A DNA stretch of 64,000 bases from Algoriphagus zhangzhouensis (GTDB lineage Bacteria; Bacteroidota; Bacteroidia; Cytophagales; Cyclobacteriaceae): positions 1 through 64,000 of the forward strand of contig NZ_FRXN01000006.1 in the NCBI RefSeq assembly GCF_900148515.1. Reading direction: 5' to 3'. Below are positions 49,834 through 59,706 of this stretch, one piece after another. Positions within the stretch are counted from its first letter, which is position 1; every line of letters begins with the position of its first letter. The notes under the pieces are model-generated. The model worked only from the letters and a program-made list of their open reading frames with translations, ran no database searches and was not told the origin of the DNA. The translations under genes were made by a program, and so were the position numbers.

Positions 49834-50640
49834 TTAAAGTTGGTAGGTGAAATTGAAAAATTTTGGATTTACCTCAAGACTTTCAGGTTTTTCATCAAAC
49901 AATCCAAACATGGTGGATCCAGATCCTGACATGGCGGCATAATAGGCTCCAGCATTATAGAGTTGTGATTTGATTTCGGCGAGCTCTTGATGATTTTGAA
50001 AGATACTAGCCTCGAAATCATTTACTAATTCCGCTTTCCACCTGGATTTGTCGGCTAAAACTTCTTCTAGTTTGACCTTCGGGACTCCAGGTGTCACACC
50101 CGCATATGCTTCTTTGGTCCCGATATGGATACCCGGGTTTATCAAAACCAAATAAGTCCCTTTCAATGAAATGTCAATTGGTTTCAAGATCTCGCCTCTT
50201 CCTTTAGCTATTTTGGGAGTGTTTTCGATAAAGAAGGGACAGTCGCTTCCCAGTAGCGCAGCATATTCTTCCAAGAAAAAATCTTCTAGATGGAGATCGT
50301 ACAGATTACTCATGAGTTTTAATGCAAAAGCTCCGTCAGCAGAGCCTCCTCCCAAACCTGCTCCCATAGGGATGTTTTTATGTAGATGAATTTTGAGGTT
50401 GGGTAGTCCTTGAAAATCCTTTCGCAGTAATTGCTGAGCTTTTAGTATCAAATTATCCTTAGAGTTTCCAGGGATCGGAGTACCAGTGCTTTCCCAGCCG
50501 CCTTTTTTATCTATAATGATCTCCAGTGCATCATAAAGTGGTATTGGAACCATGCATGTTTCTATTTCATGGTAGCCATCTTTCCTTTTGGAAGTGATGT
50601 GAAGTCCTAAATTGATTTTTGCGTTAGGGAATGATATCAT
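49834..50640 (-). CDS. ispE: 4-diphosphocytidyl-2-C-methyl-D-erythritol kinase
   Basis: MEP-pathway kinase of the GHMP family, 268 aa. The ATP motif PMGAGLGGGSADGAFALK is at about 92-109, the N-terminal AKINLGLHITSKRKDGYH (about 6-23) holds the substrate-binding Lys and the KRxDGYH signature, and the C-terminal AMSGSGSTMFGLFDE (about 237-251) is the third GHMP motif. Together with ispH (23033-23929) this shows the MEP pathway is used. It has no close co-directional neighbour, as the adjacent genes are on the other strand. Confidence 0.95.
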   Translation of the reverse strand: MISFPNAKINLGLHITSKRKDGYHEIETCMVPIPLYDALEIIIDKKGGWESTGTPIPGNSKDNLILKAQQLLRKDFQGLPNLKIHLHKNIPMGAGLGGGSADGAFALKLMSNLYDLHLEDFFLEEYAALLGSDCPFFIENTPKIAKGRGEILKPIDISLKGTYLVLINPGIHIGTKEAYAGVTPGVPKVKLEEVLADKSRWKAELVNDFEASIFQNHQELAEIKSQLYNAGAYYAAMSGSGSTMFGLFDEKPESLEVNPKFFNFTYQL

Positions 50641-51029
50641 CAGAAAAGCTTTGTGACAAAATTAGAGGGAAATTCGAATTCAAAAAGTTTGAAAAATTAA
50701 TTAAAGAATCTTCAAAAAAATGAACTCTATTTTAATGAAGATGTTGCTAATGATTTTTTCCTTAAAAAAAAGAAAATCTTTTCTGAGAAATATTGAATTT
50801 TATGCAAATCAATATTTAATTTTGAAAATAGTGAAAAAATAAAATCTTGATCTAAAAAATAAGAGAAATCTGGATTTTTTAAAGTATAATATTTCGAAAA
50901 AAATTATTTTACAATACTTTATATTTTGCTTCTGTAATAAAAAGGCGAATTAAATATTGTAAGTCTGATTTTTCGGGAGTAAGTTTGAACCATAGTTCTA
51001 AGAGGAACTGTATTCAATTCAAAAAAAAT
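50641..51029. other. AT-rich intergenic region upstream of the ilv operon
   Basis: About 390 bp, very AT-rich, between ispE (reverse) and the ilv leader. No ORF is supported. The right end holds the predicted promoter at 50957-50987. Between 50700 and 50950 many A/T runs occur, which could bend the DNA upstream of the promoter; nothing else is recognisable. Confidence 0.6.
50957..50987 (+). promoter_or_regulatory. Predicted promoter of the ilv-leu operon
   Basis: TTG (50957-50959) is followed after 20 bp by TAAGTTTG (50980-50987), a complete match to the Bacteroidota TAnnTTTG box with typical spacing. The start would fall near 50994, leaving about 36 nt before the leader-peptide ATG at 51030. 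Confidence 0.6.
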
Positions 51030-51080
51030 ATGAACAGAGTGGTCGTTTTGCTAAGCTTTATTATTCTCATTGGATGTTAA
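51030..51080 (+). CDS. ilvL: Leader peptide of the branched-chain amino acid operon
   Basis: A 16-codon ORF, MNRVVVLLSFIILIGC, starting at the ATG 51030 after an A-rich stretch and ending in TAA (51078-51080). Residues 4-8 and 11-14 are almost only Val, Leu and Ile (three Val, three Leu, three Ile, in the order VVV LL then IILI). The codons gtg, gtc, gtt, ttg, cta, att, att, ctc and att span 51039-51071. It sits between the predicted promoter and an attenuator terminator, and 88 bp before ilvD. The peptide has no other plausible role; it is the control peptide of an attenuator. Confidence 0.85.
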   Translation: MNRVVVLLSFIILIGC

Positions 51081-51082
51081 TG

Positions 51083-51152
51083 TGAGGCACTAGACTATTA
51101 TCTAAAATCAAATAAAAAACATAAGTGCCTCAGCCCAATGAGGCACTTTTTT
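51083..51152 (+). promoter_or_regulatory. Attenuator of the ilv-leu operon (antiterminator/terminator switch)
   Basis: Three segments: A TGAGGCACT (51083-51091), B AGTGCCTCA (51124-51132), C TGAGGCACT (51139-51147). A and C are identical and both complement B. B with C forms a hairpin with a GCCCAA loop and then seven T, an intrinsic terminator. A with B forms an antiterminator with a 32-nt loop. A starts only three bases after the leader stop codon, so a ribosome finishing the leader peptide covers A and leaves B-C to form, while a ribosome stalled at Val, Leu or Ile codons leaves A free to trap B. Confidence 0.85.
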
Positions 51153-51153
51153 T
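51123..51153 (+). terminator. Attenuation terminator before ilvD
   Basis: Stem AAGTGCCTCA (51123-51132) with TGAGGCACTT (51139-51148), 6-nt loop, T-run 51147-51153. It ends 14 bp before the ilvD ATG. Confidence 0.9.
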
Positions 51154-51167
51154 ATACCCTAATAATT

Positions 51168-52847
51168 ATGACCCTGAAAAAGTACAGTTGGGAAATATCT
51201 GATAATCCTGAACATCCAGCAGGCATGGCCATGTTGTATGCGACTGGTTTGTCCGATAAGAAAATGAAACAACCCTTTGTGGGGGTAGCTAGCTGCGGCT
51301 ATGAAAGCAATCCCTGCAATATGCACCTGAACGACTTTGCCGGTCTGATCAAACAATCCTCTCAGGAATATGATCTGACCGGTTTAATTTTTAATACCAT
51401 TGGAGTTTCTGATGGTACCTCTATGGGAACTTTGGGAATGCGTTATTCTCTGGTCTCCAGAGAAATCATCGCAGATTCTATTGAGTCCTTTATTTTAGGG
51501 CACTCTTTTGATGGAACTATCGCTGTAGCAGGATGTGACAAAAACATGCCTGGAGCTGTGATGGGAATGATCCGTACTGATAGGCCCGCAATCATGGTTT
51601 ATGGTGGTACAATTGCTTCAGGACATTATAAAGGAGAGAAATTGAATATTGTTTCTGCTTTCGAGGCTTTTGGTAAGCGTGTTAATGGGGCGATTTCAGA
51701 TGAAGATTATGATGGAGTGATTCGTAACGCTTGTCCTGGTCAAGGTGCTTGCGGAGGTATGTATACTGCCAATACTATGTCATCAGCGATTGAGGCTATG
51801 GGAATGTCTCTTCCATATTCTTCTTCCTATCCAGCAAATTCTCCAGAGAAGTTGAGAGAATGCCGCGAGGTGAATAAGTACATGAGAATCCTTTTGGAAA
51901 AGGATATCAAGCCTAGCGATATCATTACTCGCAAGAGTATTGAAAATGCTGTTGTTGTTGCGATTGCTCTAGGAGGCAGTACCAATGCTGTGATGCACTT
52001 AATTGCAATTGCAAGAACTGCAGGAATTGATTTCACCATTGAAGACTTCAAAGCCATCAATGCAAGAGTGCCAATGATAGGTGATTTCAAGCCATCTGGA
52101 AAATTCATGATGGAAGATCTTCATGAGCAAGGTGGTGTACCTGCATTCATGAAATACATGCTAAATAATGGATACCTTCATGGAGATTGCCTGACTGTAA
52201 CAGGAAAAACCCTTGAAGAAAATCTAAAAGATATTGAGCCTGTAACAGTTTCTATGGTCAATGTGATTCATCCTTTGGAAACTCCGATCAAAGCGACTGG
52301 ACACCTTTGTATCCTATCTGGTAATCTAGCTCCAGAAGGTGCTGTGGCCAAAATAACAGGGAAAGAAGGAAGCTCATTCACTGGTCCGGCTCACGTATTT
52401 GATTCTGAGCAGGAAGCCAATGATGCAATCAGAGATCATCAAATCCAAAAAGGAGAAGTGATAGTGATCAGAAATATCGGGCCAAAAGGTGGTCCTGGAA
52501 TGCCTGAGATGTTGAAACCAACTTCCATGATTATTGGAGCTGGATTGGGATCTGATGTGGCTTTGATTACGGATGGTAGATTCTCTGGTGGAACGCACGG
52601 CTTCGTGGTAGGTCACGTGACTCCTGAAGCGTTTTCTGGAGGTCCTATCGGATTGATCAAAGATGGAGACATCATTACTATTGATGCTGATGGATTGACT
52701 CTATCCGTGGAGGTAAGTGATGAGGAATTTGCTGAAAGAAAAAAATCTTGGTCTCCTAAAGCCACTGAAGGGCTTCAAGGAACTTTGAAAAAATACAACA
52801 AACTAGTTTCTACAGCCTCTGAAGGTTGTGTGACTGATAAATTCTAA
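51168..52847 (+). CDS. ilvD: Dihydroxy-acid dehydratase
   Basis: Third common step of valine and isoleucine synthesis; dehydrates 2,3-dihydroxy acids to 2-oxo acids with an iron-sulfur cluster. The start was set at the ATG 51168 (559 aa); the ATG at 51138 lies inside the attenuator hairpin. Cluster cysteines sit in [17 protein letters not shown] (about 38-54), [11 protein letters not shown] (about 115-125) and [14 protein letters not shown] (about 183-196). The C-terminal [20 protein letters not shown] (about 470-489) is the family signature. It leads the nine-gene operon; ilvB follows 4 bp later. Confidence 0.97.
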   Translation: MTLKKYSWEISDNPEHPAGMAMLYATGLSDKKMKQPFVGVASCGYESNPCNMHLNDFAGLIKQSSQEYDLTGLIFNTIGVSDGTSMGTLGMRYSLVSREIIADSIESFILGHSFDGTIAVAGCDKNMPGAVMGMIRTDRPAIMVYGGTIASGHYKGEKLNIVSAFEAFGKRVNGAISDEDYDGVIRNACPGQGACGGMYTANTMSSAIEAMGMSLPYSSSYPANSPEKLRECREVNKYMRILLEKDIKPSDIITRKSIENAVVVAIALGGSTNAVMHLIAIARTAGIDFTIEDFKAINARVPMIGDFKPSGKFMMEDLHEQGGVPAFMKYMLNNGYLHGDCLTVTGKTLEENLKDIEPVTVSMVNVIHPLETPIKATGHLCILSGNLAPEGAVAKITGKEGSSFTGPAHVFDSEQEANDAIRDHQIQKGEVIVIRNIGPKGGPGMPEMLKPTSMIIGAGLGSDVALITDGRFSGGTHGFVVGHVTPEAFSGGPIGLIKDGDIITIDADGLTLSVEVSDEEFAERKKSWSPKATEGLQGTLKKYNKLVSTASEGCVTDKF

Positions 52848-52851
52848 GCCT

Positions 52852-54546
52852 ATGAAGGGAACAATGATTAGAGGAGCGGACATCGTTGTCCAATCTCTGA
52901 TTGCTGAGCAGGCAGAAATCATATTTGGCTACCCTGGCGGGGCCATTATGCCTGTTTACGATGCATTGTATGACTATCATGAACAAATTAAGCATGTGCT
53001 GACACGTCACGAGCAAGGAGCAATCCACGCGGCGCAAGGCTATGCACGAGTCTCCGGAAAAGTCGGCGTCTGCTTGGCAACTTCCGGCCCTGGTGCTACA
53101 AACCTGATCACAGGTATGGCAGATGCTCAAATAGACAGTACTCCACTCGTCTGTATCACTGGGCAAGTGGCATCTCATTTATTGGGAACGGATGCGTTTC
53201 AAGAAACTGATGTCGTTGGTATTTCCATGCCAGGGACCAAATGGAATATCCAGGTTCGTAGAGTAGAAGATATTGCTCCAGCGATTGCAAAAGGATTTTA
53301 CATCGCAAGATCTGGTCGTCCAGGTCCTGTTTTGATTGATATTACCAAGGATGCACAGGTAGACTTTGGTGAGATGAATTACACTCCTTGTTTAGGCTTT
53401 AGATCCTACAAGACGCATATTCCGGTTGAAAAAACTGCAATCAAGCAGGCTGCTGAATTGATTAATAATGCGGAAAGACCCTATGTATTGTATGGTCAGG
53501 GTGTAGTTTTGGGAAAAGCGGAAGCTGAATTGAAGTTTTTCTTGGACAAGTCAGGTATTCCGGCTGCTTCAACTTTATTGGGGTCTGGGGCATTGTCTCA
53601 GGATCATCCAAACTTTGTAGGAAAGCTTGGTATGCATGGAAACTATGCTCCAAATTTGTTGACCAATAAGTGCGATGTATTGATCGCTGTTGGGATGAGG
53701 TTTGACGACCGGGTAACTGGAGATCTGAAAAGATATGCTAAGCAGGCTAAAGTTATTCACTTGGAATTGGATCCTGCTGAGATCAATAAAAATGTAAAAA
53801 CTGAAGTGGCTGTTTTGGGAGATTGCAAAGAAAGCTTGGCAATGTTGACCGAAGCAGTTGACAAAAAACAGCATCCAGAGTGGATTGCAAGATTCAGAGA
53901 GTTGGAGCAGATGGAGAAAGAAGCTGTTGTACAGCATGATGTTACTCCAACCAAAACGGGCTTGACTATGGGTGAAGTGATCAATAAAGTAAATCAGTAC
54001 AAAGCTGATGATGCTGTATTGGTGACAGACGTTGGTCAGCATCAGATGATCGCTTGGAGATACTTCAATTATAAAAAGAGTAGAACTCAGGTGACCTCTG
54101 GTGGATTGGGTACTATGGGCTTTGCTTTACCAGCTGCCCTTGGAGCTCAATTGCATGATTACTCTAGACAAGTAGTCTGTGTAGTAGGTGATGGAGGTAT
54201 TCAAATGACAATACAGGAATTGGGCGCAATTATGCAGACCAAAGCCCCTGTGAAAATTGTTCTATTGAATAACAATTATCTGGGAATGGTAAGACAATGG
54301 CAGCAATTGTTCTTTGACAAGCGCTATTCATTTACCGAATTGGATAATCCTGACTTCGTGAAAATTGCAGAAGCCTATGGGATTGCCGCTCAAAAAGTTA
54401 CAGAAAGAGGAGATTTGAATGAGGCGATAGAAGATATGTTGATTCACGATGGACCGTATTTCTTGGAGGTAGTCGTGGAAAAAGAAGATAATGTATTTCC
54501 TATGATAGCCACAGGTTGTTCTGTGGAGGAAGTCAGATTAAGCTAA
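52852..54546 (+). CDS. ilvB: Acetolactate synthase, large subunit
   Basis: TPP-dependent condensation of pyruvate with pyruvate or 2-oxobutyrate, the first common step of the branched-chain pathway. The 564-aa protein has the N-terminal GYPGGAIMPVYDALYD with the catalytic Glu in HVLTRHEQGAIHAAQGYARV (about 42-61), an FAD/CoA middle domain, and the TPP motif GDGGIQMTIQELGAIMQTKAPVKIV (about 444-468). The small subunit ilvN follows 8 bp downstream. No frame disruption. Confidence 0.97.
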   Translation: MKGTMIRGADIVVQSLIAEQAEIIFGYPGGAIMPVYDALYDYHEQIKHVLTRHEQGAIHAAQGYARVSGKVGVCLATSGPGATNLITGMADAQIDSTPLVCITGQVASHLLGTDAFQETDVVGISMPGTKWNIQVRRVEDIAPAIAKGFYIARSGRPGPVLIDITKDAQVDFGEMNYTPCLGFRSYKTHIPVEKTAIKQAAELINNAERPYVLYGQGVVLGKAEAELKFFLDKSGIPAASTLLGSGALSQDHPNFVGKLGMHGNYAPNLLTNKCDVLIAVGMRFDDRVTGDLKRYAKQAKVIHLELDPAEINKNVKTEVAVLGDCKESLAMLTEAVDKKQHPEWIARFRELEQMEKEAVVQHDVTPTKTGLTMGEVINKVNQYKADDAVLVTDVGQHQMIAWRYFNYKKSRTQVTSGGLGTMGFALPAALGAQLHDYSRQVVCVVGDGGIQMTIQELGAIMQTKAPVKIVLLNNNYLGMVRQWQQLFFDKRYSFTELDNPDFVKIAEAYGIAAQKVTERGDLNEAIEDMLIHDGPYFLEVVVEKEDNVFPMIATGCSVEEVRLS

Positions 54547-54554
54547 AAGAGCCT

Positions 54555-55055
54555 ATGAAGCGTTATACCATCTTTGTCATTACCGAAAACTTTATCGGTA
54601 TACTCAATCGCATCACCATTATTTTCACCAGAAGGGGGATAAATATCGATGCACTGACAGCCTCTGAAAGTAGACTGGAAGGAATCCACAGAATCACCAT
54701 TGAGGTGACAGCCTCTGAGGAAACCGTCATTCAGCTCGTCAATCAGATCGAAAAAATCATCGACGTGATTAAAGCATTTTATCATGAAGATGAAGCGGTA
54801 GTCTATCAAGAGATAGCCTTGTACAAAATCCCTGTAGCAAAATTGGACGGAGGCTTGGAAAAAGTCATTCGCCAGCACAACGCAAAAATCATTGCTGCAG
54901 AACCGGAATTTGTTGTATTGGAATTAACTGGACACAAAGAACAAACACAAGAATTGCTGGAAATTCTTAAAGGTTATGACCTTTTGGAATTCGCCCGATC
55001 CGGAAGAGTTGCTGTAGCAAAAAGAATGCTGACCATTGACTCTTTTGTGAAGTAA
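54555..55055 (+). CDS. ilvN: Acetolactate synthase, small (regulatory) subunit
   Basis: Regulatory subunit that confers valine feedback control on IlvB. The ATG at 54555 gives 166 aa; the frame from 54516 adds residues that overlap ilvB. An ACT domain fills residues 1-75 (RYTIFVITENFIGILNRITIIFTRRGINIDALTASES), with the glycine loop IGIL and RGINI typical of IlvN/IlvH. A second domain (about 80-160) ends in SGRVAVAKR. ilvC follows after 42 bp. Confidence 0.95.
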   Translation: MKRYTIFVITENFIGILNRITIIFTRRGINIDALTASESRLEGIHRITIEVTASEETVIQLVNQIEKIIDVIKAFYHEDEAVVYQEIALYKIPVAKLDGGLEKVIRQHNAKIIAAEPEFVVLELTGHKEQTQELLEILKGYDLLEFARSGRVAVAKRMLTIDSFVK

Positions 55056-55097
55056 ATAGTTGAAAATCAAACTCAAATAATTAATACCTATCTTATT

Positions 55098-56141
55098 ATG
55101 AAATTAAAATTTGGCAACGTTGAAGAGAACGTAGTAACCAGAGAAGAGTTTCCTCTGGAAAAAGCACGTGAAGTATTGAAAAATGAAGTAATCGCTGTGC
55201 TAGGCTATGGTGTACAAGGTCCAGGTCAAGCTTTGAACTTGAAGGACAATGGCTTCAACGTGATCGTGGGCCAAAGAAAAGGCTCCAAAACCTGGGATAA
55301 GGCTGTCGCTGACGGTTGGGTTCCTGGGGAGACCCTGTTTGAATTGGAGGAAGCTTGCGAAAAAGGGACCATCCTTCAGTTTTTGCTATCTGATGCTGGT
55401 CAAATTGCACTTTGGCCAACTGTTAAAAAACACTTGACTCCTGGAAAAGCATTGTACTTCTCTCATGGTTTCGGTGTGACTTACAAAGAGAAAACCGGTA
55501 TTGTTCCTCCTGCTGATGTGGATGTGATCTTGGTTGCTCCTAAAGGTTCTGGAACATCTTTGAGAAGAATGTTTGTTGAAGGTAGAGGATTGAACTCTTC
55601 TTATGCAATCTATCAAGATGCAACTGGAAACGCTAAAGACAGAGTTGTTGCTTTGGGTATCGGTGTTGGTTCTGGATACTTGTTCGAAACTGATTTCTAC
55701 CGTGAGGTAACTTCTGATTTGACTGGTGAAAGAGGTACTTTGATGGGAGCTATCCAAGGAATCTTTGCTGCTCAGTATGAAGTATTGAGAGCAAATGGTC
55801 ACACTCCTTCTGAGGCTTTCAACGAAACTGTTGAAGAATTGACTCAGTCTTTGATGCCATTGGTAGCTGAGAACGGAATGGATTGGATGTACGCCAACTG
55901 TTCTACTACAGCTCAGCGTGGTGCTTTGGATTGGTGGAAACCTTTCAGAGATGCAACCAAGCCTGTTTTCGAAGAATTGTATGATTCTGTAAAAACTGGT
56001 AAAGAAGCTCAGAAGTCTATCGACTCCAACTCTAAAACTGACTACAGAGAGAAGTTGGAAGAAGAATTGAAAGAATTGAGAGAGTCTGAAATGTGGCAGG
56101 CAGGTGCTGTCGTCCGTCAGTTGAGACCAGAAAATAACTAA
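55098..56141 (+). CDS. ilvC: Ketol-acid reductoisomerase
   Basis: NADPH- and Mg-dependent isomerisation-reduction of acetolactate and acetohydroxybutyrate. The 347-aa protein has a Rossmann motif GYGVQGPGQALNLKDNGF (about 36-53) with the cofactor-contact GQRKGSKTW (about 58-66), HGFGVTYKEKTG (about 123-134), and the C-terminal knotted domain with the metal-binding Glu residues in LTGERGTLMGAIQGIFAAQYEVL (about 211-233). It belongs to the ilv block; leuA begins 18 bp after its stop. Confidence 0.96.
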   Translation: MKLKFGNVEENVVTREEFPLEKAREVLKNEVIAVLGYGVQGPGQALNLKDNGFNVIVGQRKGSKTWDKAVADGWVPGETLFELEEACEKGTILQFLLSDAGQIALWPTVKKHLTPGKALYFSHGFGVTYKEKTGIVPPADVDVILVAPKGSGTSLRRMFVEGRGLNSSYAIYQDATGNAKDRVVALGIGVGSGYLFETDFYREVTSDLTGERGTLMGAIQGIFAAQYEVLRANGHTPSEAFNETVEELTQSLMPLVAENGMDWMYANCSTTAQRGALDWWKPFRDATKPVFEELYDSVKTGKEAQKSIDSNSKTDYREKLEEELKELRESEMWQAGAVVRQLRPENN

Positions 56142-56159
56142 AACCCAAACCTGAAGATT

Positions 56160-57668
56160 ATGAGTGACAAGCTGTGGATATTTGATACTACCCTGAGAGA
56201 CGGGGAGCAAGTGCCGGGATGTCAGTTGAACACCCGAGAAAAAATTGTGGTGGCGAAAGCTTTAGAAGAACTGGGAGTAGATATTATTGAAGCTGGATTC
56301 CCTATTTCCAGCCCAGGTGATTTCAACTCTGTTCAGGAGATTTCGAAGGCCGTTTCTAATCCAATCATTTGTGCCCTTTCTAGAGCTGTAGAAAAGGATA
56401 TTGAAGTCGCAGCCGCAGCTCTCCAATACGCCAAAAAAGGGCGTATTCATACTGGGATTGGTGTTTCACCTTATCACATTCAATACAAATTACGCTCCAC
56501 CCCTGACGAGATTATTCGTCGGGGAGTGGCAGCGGTTAAGTTTGCTAGAAACTTTGTAGATGATGTGGAGTTTTACGCTGAGGATGCAGGTCGTTCAGAG
56601 CCTGATTTCCTTTGCAAAATCATTGAGGAAGTGATCAAAGCCGGTGCGACAGTCGTGAATATTCCTGATACTACAGGATATTGCCTTCCTGAGCAATACG
56701 GAGCGATCATCGCCAATTTGAAAAATAATGTGCCTAACATTGACAAGGCTATCATCGCAACTCATTGTCATAATGATTTGGGTATGGCTACAGCCAATAC
56801 CGTTGCAGGTGTGCAACACGGTGCTCGTCAAGTTGAGGTTACTATCAATGGTATCGGTGAAAGAGCAGGGAACACTTCTATGGAGGAAGTGGTGATGGCG
56901 ATCAAATGTCATCAATCCATCCCTGTTCATACAGATATCGTTACCCCTAAAATCTACAAAACCAGTCGCTTAGTTTCTAAGTTGATGAATATGCCTGTTC
57001 AGCCAAACAAGGCGATCGTAGGTAGAAATGCTTTTGCTCACTCTTCCGGTATCCACCAAGACGGAGTTTTGAAGCATAGAGAAAACTACGAGATCATCGA
57101 CCCGAAAGAAGTGGGTGTTGAAGAATCTTCAATTGTATTGACTGCTCGTTCTGGTAGAGCTGCTTTGAAGCACCATTTGGATGCTTTGGGCGTTGAGCTA
57201 GAAGGCGAAGAGTTGAGACAAGTTTATGAAGCATTCTTGGTTTTGGCTGATTCAAAAAGAGATATCGGTAGAAAAGATTTGCTTGAATTGGTAGGTAAGT
57301 ATATGGATGAATCCAATTTTATTGAATTGGAAAATATTTCTTACTCTTCCAATGGTGAGATTAATGCCGAAGTATCCTTGAAAATCGGAAATGATTCCTA
57401 TTCAGCTTCTTCTACTGGAGTAGGTCCTGTGGATGCGGTTTTGAAGTCTATCGAGCAAATCGTGAAGCCTCAAGTTGATTTGGAAGAATTCCTGATCCAA
57501 GCGATTACCCATGGTTCTGACGATGTGGCAAAAGTTCACATGAGATTGATAAAATCCGACAAGCCTTACTATGGATTTGCATCCAACCAAGATATCGTTT
57601 TGGCTTCAGCCCAAGCATTTGTAGATGCATTGAACAAAATACCAGTCAAAGAATACGCGACTGCCTAA
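56160..57668 (+). CDS. leuA: 2-isopropylmalate synthase
   Basis: Condenses 2-oxoisovalerate with acetyl-CoA, the entry step to leucine. The 502-aa protein shows [15 protein letters not shown] (about 9-23), the substrate helix, the metal histidines in [14 protein letters not shown] (about 201-214), and [15 protein letters not shown] (about 236-250). The C-terminal LeuA allosteric domain (about 390-502) is present, with the [18 protein letters not shown] segment, so leucine feedback inhibition is expected. leuC starts 2 bp after its stop. Confidence 0.95.
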   Translation: MSDKLWIFDTTLRDGEQVPGCQLNTREKIVVAKALEELGVDIIEAGFPISSPGDFNSVQEISKAVSNPIICALSRAVEKDIEVAAAALQYAKKGRIHTGIGVSPYHIQYKLRSTPDEIIRRGVAAVKFARNFVDDVEFYAEDAGRSEPDFLCKIIEEVIKAGATVVNIPDTTGYCLPEQYGAIIANLKNNVPNIDKAIIATHCHNDLGMATANTVAGVQHGARQVEVTINGIGERAGNTSMEEVVMAIKCHQSIPVHTDIVTPKIYKTSRLVSKLMNMPVQPNKAIVGRNAFAHSSGIHQDGVLKHRENYEIIDPKEVGVEESSIVLTARSGRAALKHHLDALGVELEGEELRQVYEAFLVLADSKRDIGRKDLLELVGKYMDESNFIELENISYSSNGEINAEVSLKIGNDSYSASSTGVGPVDAVLKSIEQIVKPQVDLEEFLIQAITHGSDDVAKVHMRLIKSDKPYYGFASNQDIVLASAQAFVDALNKIPVKEYATA

Positions 57669-57670
57669 TT

Positions 57671-59077
57671 ATGGAAAAGACAACTTTATTTGATAAAATC
57701 TGGGACTCCCACGTGGTCAAATCAGTACCAGCTGGCCCAGATGTTTTCTTCATCGATAAGCATTTTATCCATGAAGTAACCTCTCCTGTAGCATTCCTTA
57801 ACTTGGAGACTAGAGGTATCGGTGTGAAATATCCTCATCGTACCATAGCTACACCTGATCATAACGTACCTACGGTAGATCAGGACCAAACTATCAAGGA
57901 CAAACTATCCCGCATGCAAGTTGAAAAGCTTCGTGAAAACTGTAAAAAGTATGGGATTGAATTGCATGACTTGGGTACTGCCCATCATGGAATTGTTCAC
58001 GTGATCGGACCTGAGCTGGGTGTTACCCAACCGGGAATGACTATCGTTTGTGGTGACTCTCACACTTCTACTCACGGTGCCTTCGGAGCGATAGCTTTTG
58101 GTATTGGTACTTCTGAGGTGGAGATGGTTTTGGCTACGCAGTGTATTATGCAGTCCAAACCTAAGAAAATGAGAATTTCCGTTGACGGAGAGCTTGGAAA
58201 AGGAGTGACATCTAAGGATATCATCTTGTATATCATTTCCAAAATCTCTGCTGCAGGTGCTACTGGCTATTTTGTAGAATATGCTGGATCTGCGATCCAA
58301 AATCTTTCTATGGAAGCGAGAATGACCATTTGTAACATGTCCATCGAAATGGGGGCACGTGGTGGTCTAATCGCTCCGGATGAAACTACATTCAACTACT
58401 TGGAAGGAAAGCAATATGCACCTCAAGGTGAAGAGTGGGACAAAGCTGTAGCTTATTGGAAAACTTTGAAAACAGACGAAGGAGCTACTTTCGACAAAGA
58501 ATATAACTTCGATGCTGCTGATATTGAGCCGATGATTACCTATGGAACCAATCCAGGAATGGGAATCAAAGTGGTAGGTAACATTCCTTCAACTGAAGGT
58601 ATGGAAGGATCTAATAAGACTTCTTATTTGAAATCTTTGAACTACATGGGCTTCGAGCCAGGTGAGCCTGTGAAAGGTAAGCAAGTAGACTATGTGTTCG
58701 TAGGGTCTTGTACCAATGGTCGTATCGAGGATATCCGCGCAGTTGCTGAGTTTGTAAAAGGACATAAAAAAGCAGATAATATTACTGCCTGGATCGTTCC
58801 AGGTTCTAGAGAAGTTGAAAAACAAGCTCATGAAGAAGGTTTGGTGAAAATCTTGGAAGAAGCTGGGTTTGAATTGCGTCAGCCTGGTTGTTCAGCTTGT
58901 CTTGCCATGAATGATGACAAGATTCCTTCTGGAAAATATGCTGTTTCCACCTCTAACAGAAACTTCGAAGGTCGTCAAGGACCAGGAGCGAGAACCATGT
59001 TGGCATCTCCTCTGACCGTAGCAGCAGTAGCTGTTACAGGTAAAATCACTGATCCAAGAGAGGTTTTTGAAAATTAA
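57671..59077 (+). CDS. leuC: 3-isopropylmalate dehydratase, large subunit
   Basis: Aconitase-like isomerase, 468 aa, large subunit binding a [4Fe-4S] cluster. The cluster cysteines lie in [12 protein letters not shown] (about 346-357) and [11 protein letters not shown] (about 406-416). The N-terminal segment with [19 protein letters not shown] and [24 protein letters not shown] (about 130-153) carries the catalytic His and Asp. Together with leuD (12 bp downstream) it forms the LeuCD isomerase, which would serve isopropylmalate and, if citramalate synthase is present, citramalate. Confidence 0.97.
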   Translation: MEKTTLFDKIWDSHVVKSVPAGPDVFFIDKHFIHEVTSPVAFLNLETRGIGVKYPHRTIATPDHNVPTVDQDQTIKDKLSRMQVEKLRENCKKYGIELHDLGTAHHGIVHVIGPELGVTQPGMTIVCGDSHTSTHGAFGAIAFGIGTSEVEMVLATQCIMQSKPKKMRISVDGELGKGVTSKDIILYIISKISAAGATGYFVEYAGSAIQNLSMEARMTICNMSIEMGARGGLIAPDETTFNYLEGKQYAPQGEEWDKAVAYWKTLKTDEGATFDKEYNFDAADIEPMITYGTNPGMGIKVVGNIPSTEGMEGSNKTSYLKSLNYMGFEPGEPVKGKQVDYVFVGSCTNGRIEDIRAVAEFVKGHKKADNITAWIVPGSREVEKQAHEEGLVKILEEAGFELRQPGCSACLAMNDDKIPSGKYAVSTSNRNFEGRQGPGARTMLASPLTVAAVAVTGKITDPREVFEN

Positions 59078-59089
59078 AAAGTAGAAAAA

Positions 59090-59680
59090 ATGGCTTACGA
59101 TAAATTTACAGTATTGACCAGCACAGCAGTTCCATTGCCTACAGAGAATGTGGATACTGATCAAATTATCCCTGCTCGTTTCTTGAAAGCAACAGAAAGA
59201 GCCGGATTTGGTGATAACTTGTTCCGTGACTGGAGATATGACGTAGAAGGAAATCCTAAAAAGGACTTTGTTCTCAACGACCCTACTTATAGTGGAAAAA
59301 TCTTGGTTGCAGGTAAAAACTTCGGCTCTGGCTCCAGCCGTGAGCACGCTGTTTGGGCAATCTATGATTATGGATTCAGATGTGTGGTTTCCAGTTTCTT
59401 TGCAGATATCTTCAAGAATAACTGCTTGAACATTGGAGTACTTCCAGTGACAGTTTCTCCTGAATTTGCTGACAAGCTTTTGGCTGCTATCGAAGCAGAA
59501 CCAAGCACTGAGATCGAAGTCAATTTACCTGAGCAAAAGATTACTCTTTTGTCAACTGGTGAATTTGAATCTTTCGATATCAACGAGTACAAAAAAAGTA
59601 ACATGCAAAACGGTTTTGATGATATCGACTATTTGTTGAACATGTCAACCGAAATCGACGCATTTGCTGCTGATCGTTAA
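59090..59680 (+). CDS. leuD: 3-isopropylmalate dehydratase, small subunit
   Basis: Swivel-domain subunit of LeuCD, 196 aa. Motifs: NVDTDQIIPARFLK (about 20-33), GKNFGSGSSREHAVWAIYDYG (about 74-94), and FADIFKNNCLNIGVLPV (about 104-120), all typical. The GSGSSREHA segment contacts substrate. It lies between leuC and the second synthase gene (27-bp gap). Confidence 0.96.
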   Translation: MAYDKFTVLTSTAVPLPTENVDTDQIIPARFLKATERAGFGDNLFRDWRYDVEGNPKKDFVLNDPTYSGKILVAGKNFGSGSSREHAVWAIYDYGFRCVVSSFFADIFKNNCLNIGVLPVTVSPEFADKLLAAIEAEPSTEIEVNLPEQKITLLSTGEFESFDINEYKKSNMQNGFDDIDYLLNMSTEIDAFAADR

Positions 59681-59706
59681 GCGATCCCAACCCAATTCGA
59701 ATTAGA

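Noticed and set aside
51138..51167. Upstream ATG start for ilvD (ten extra residues)
   Set aside because: The ATG is within the stem and T-run of the attenuator terminator, and the extra residues have no match to IlvD; the ATG at 51168 gives the usual N-terminus.
55386..56210. 274-aa reverse ORF opposite ilvC
   Set aside because: Antisense shadow of ilvC, serine-rich, with no domain of its own.
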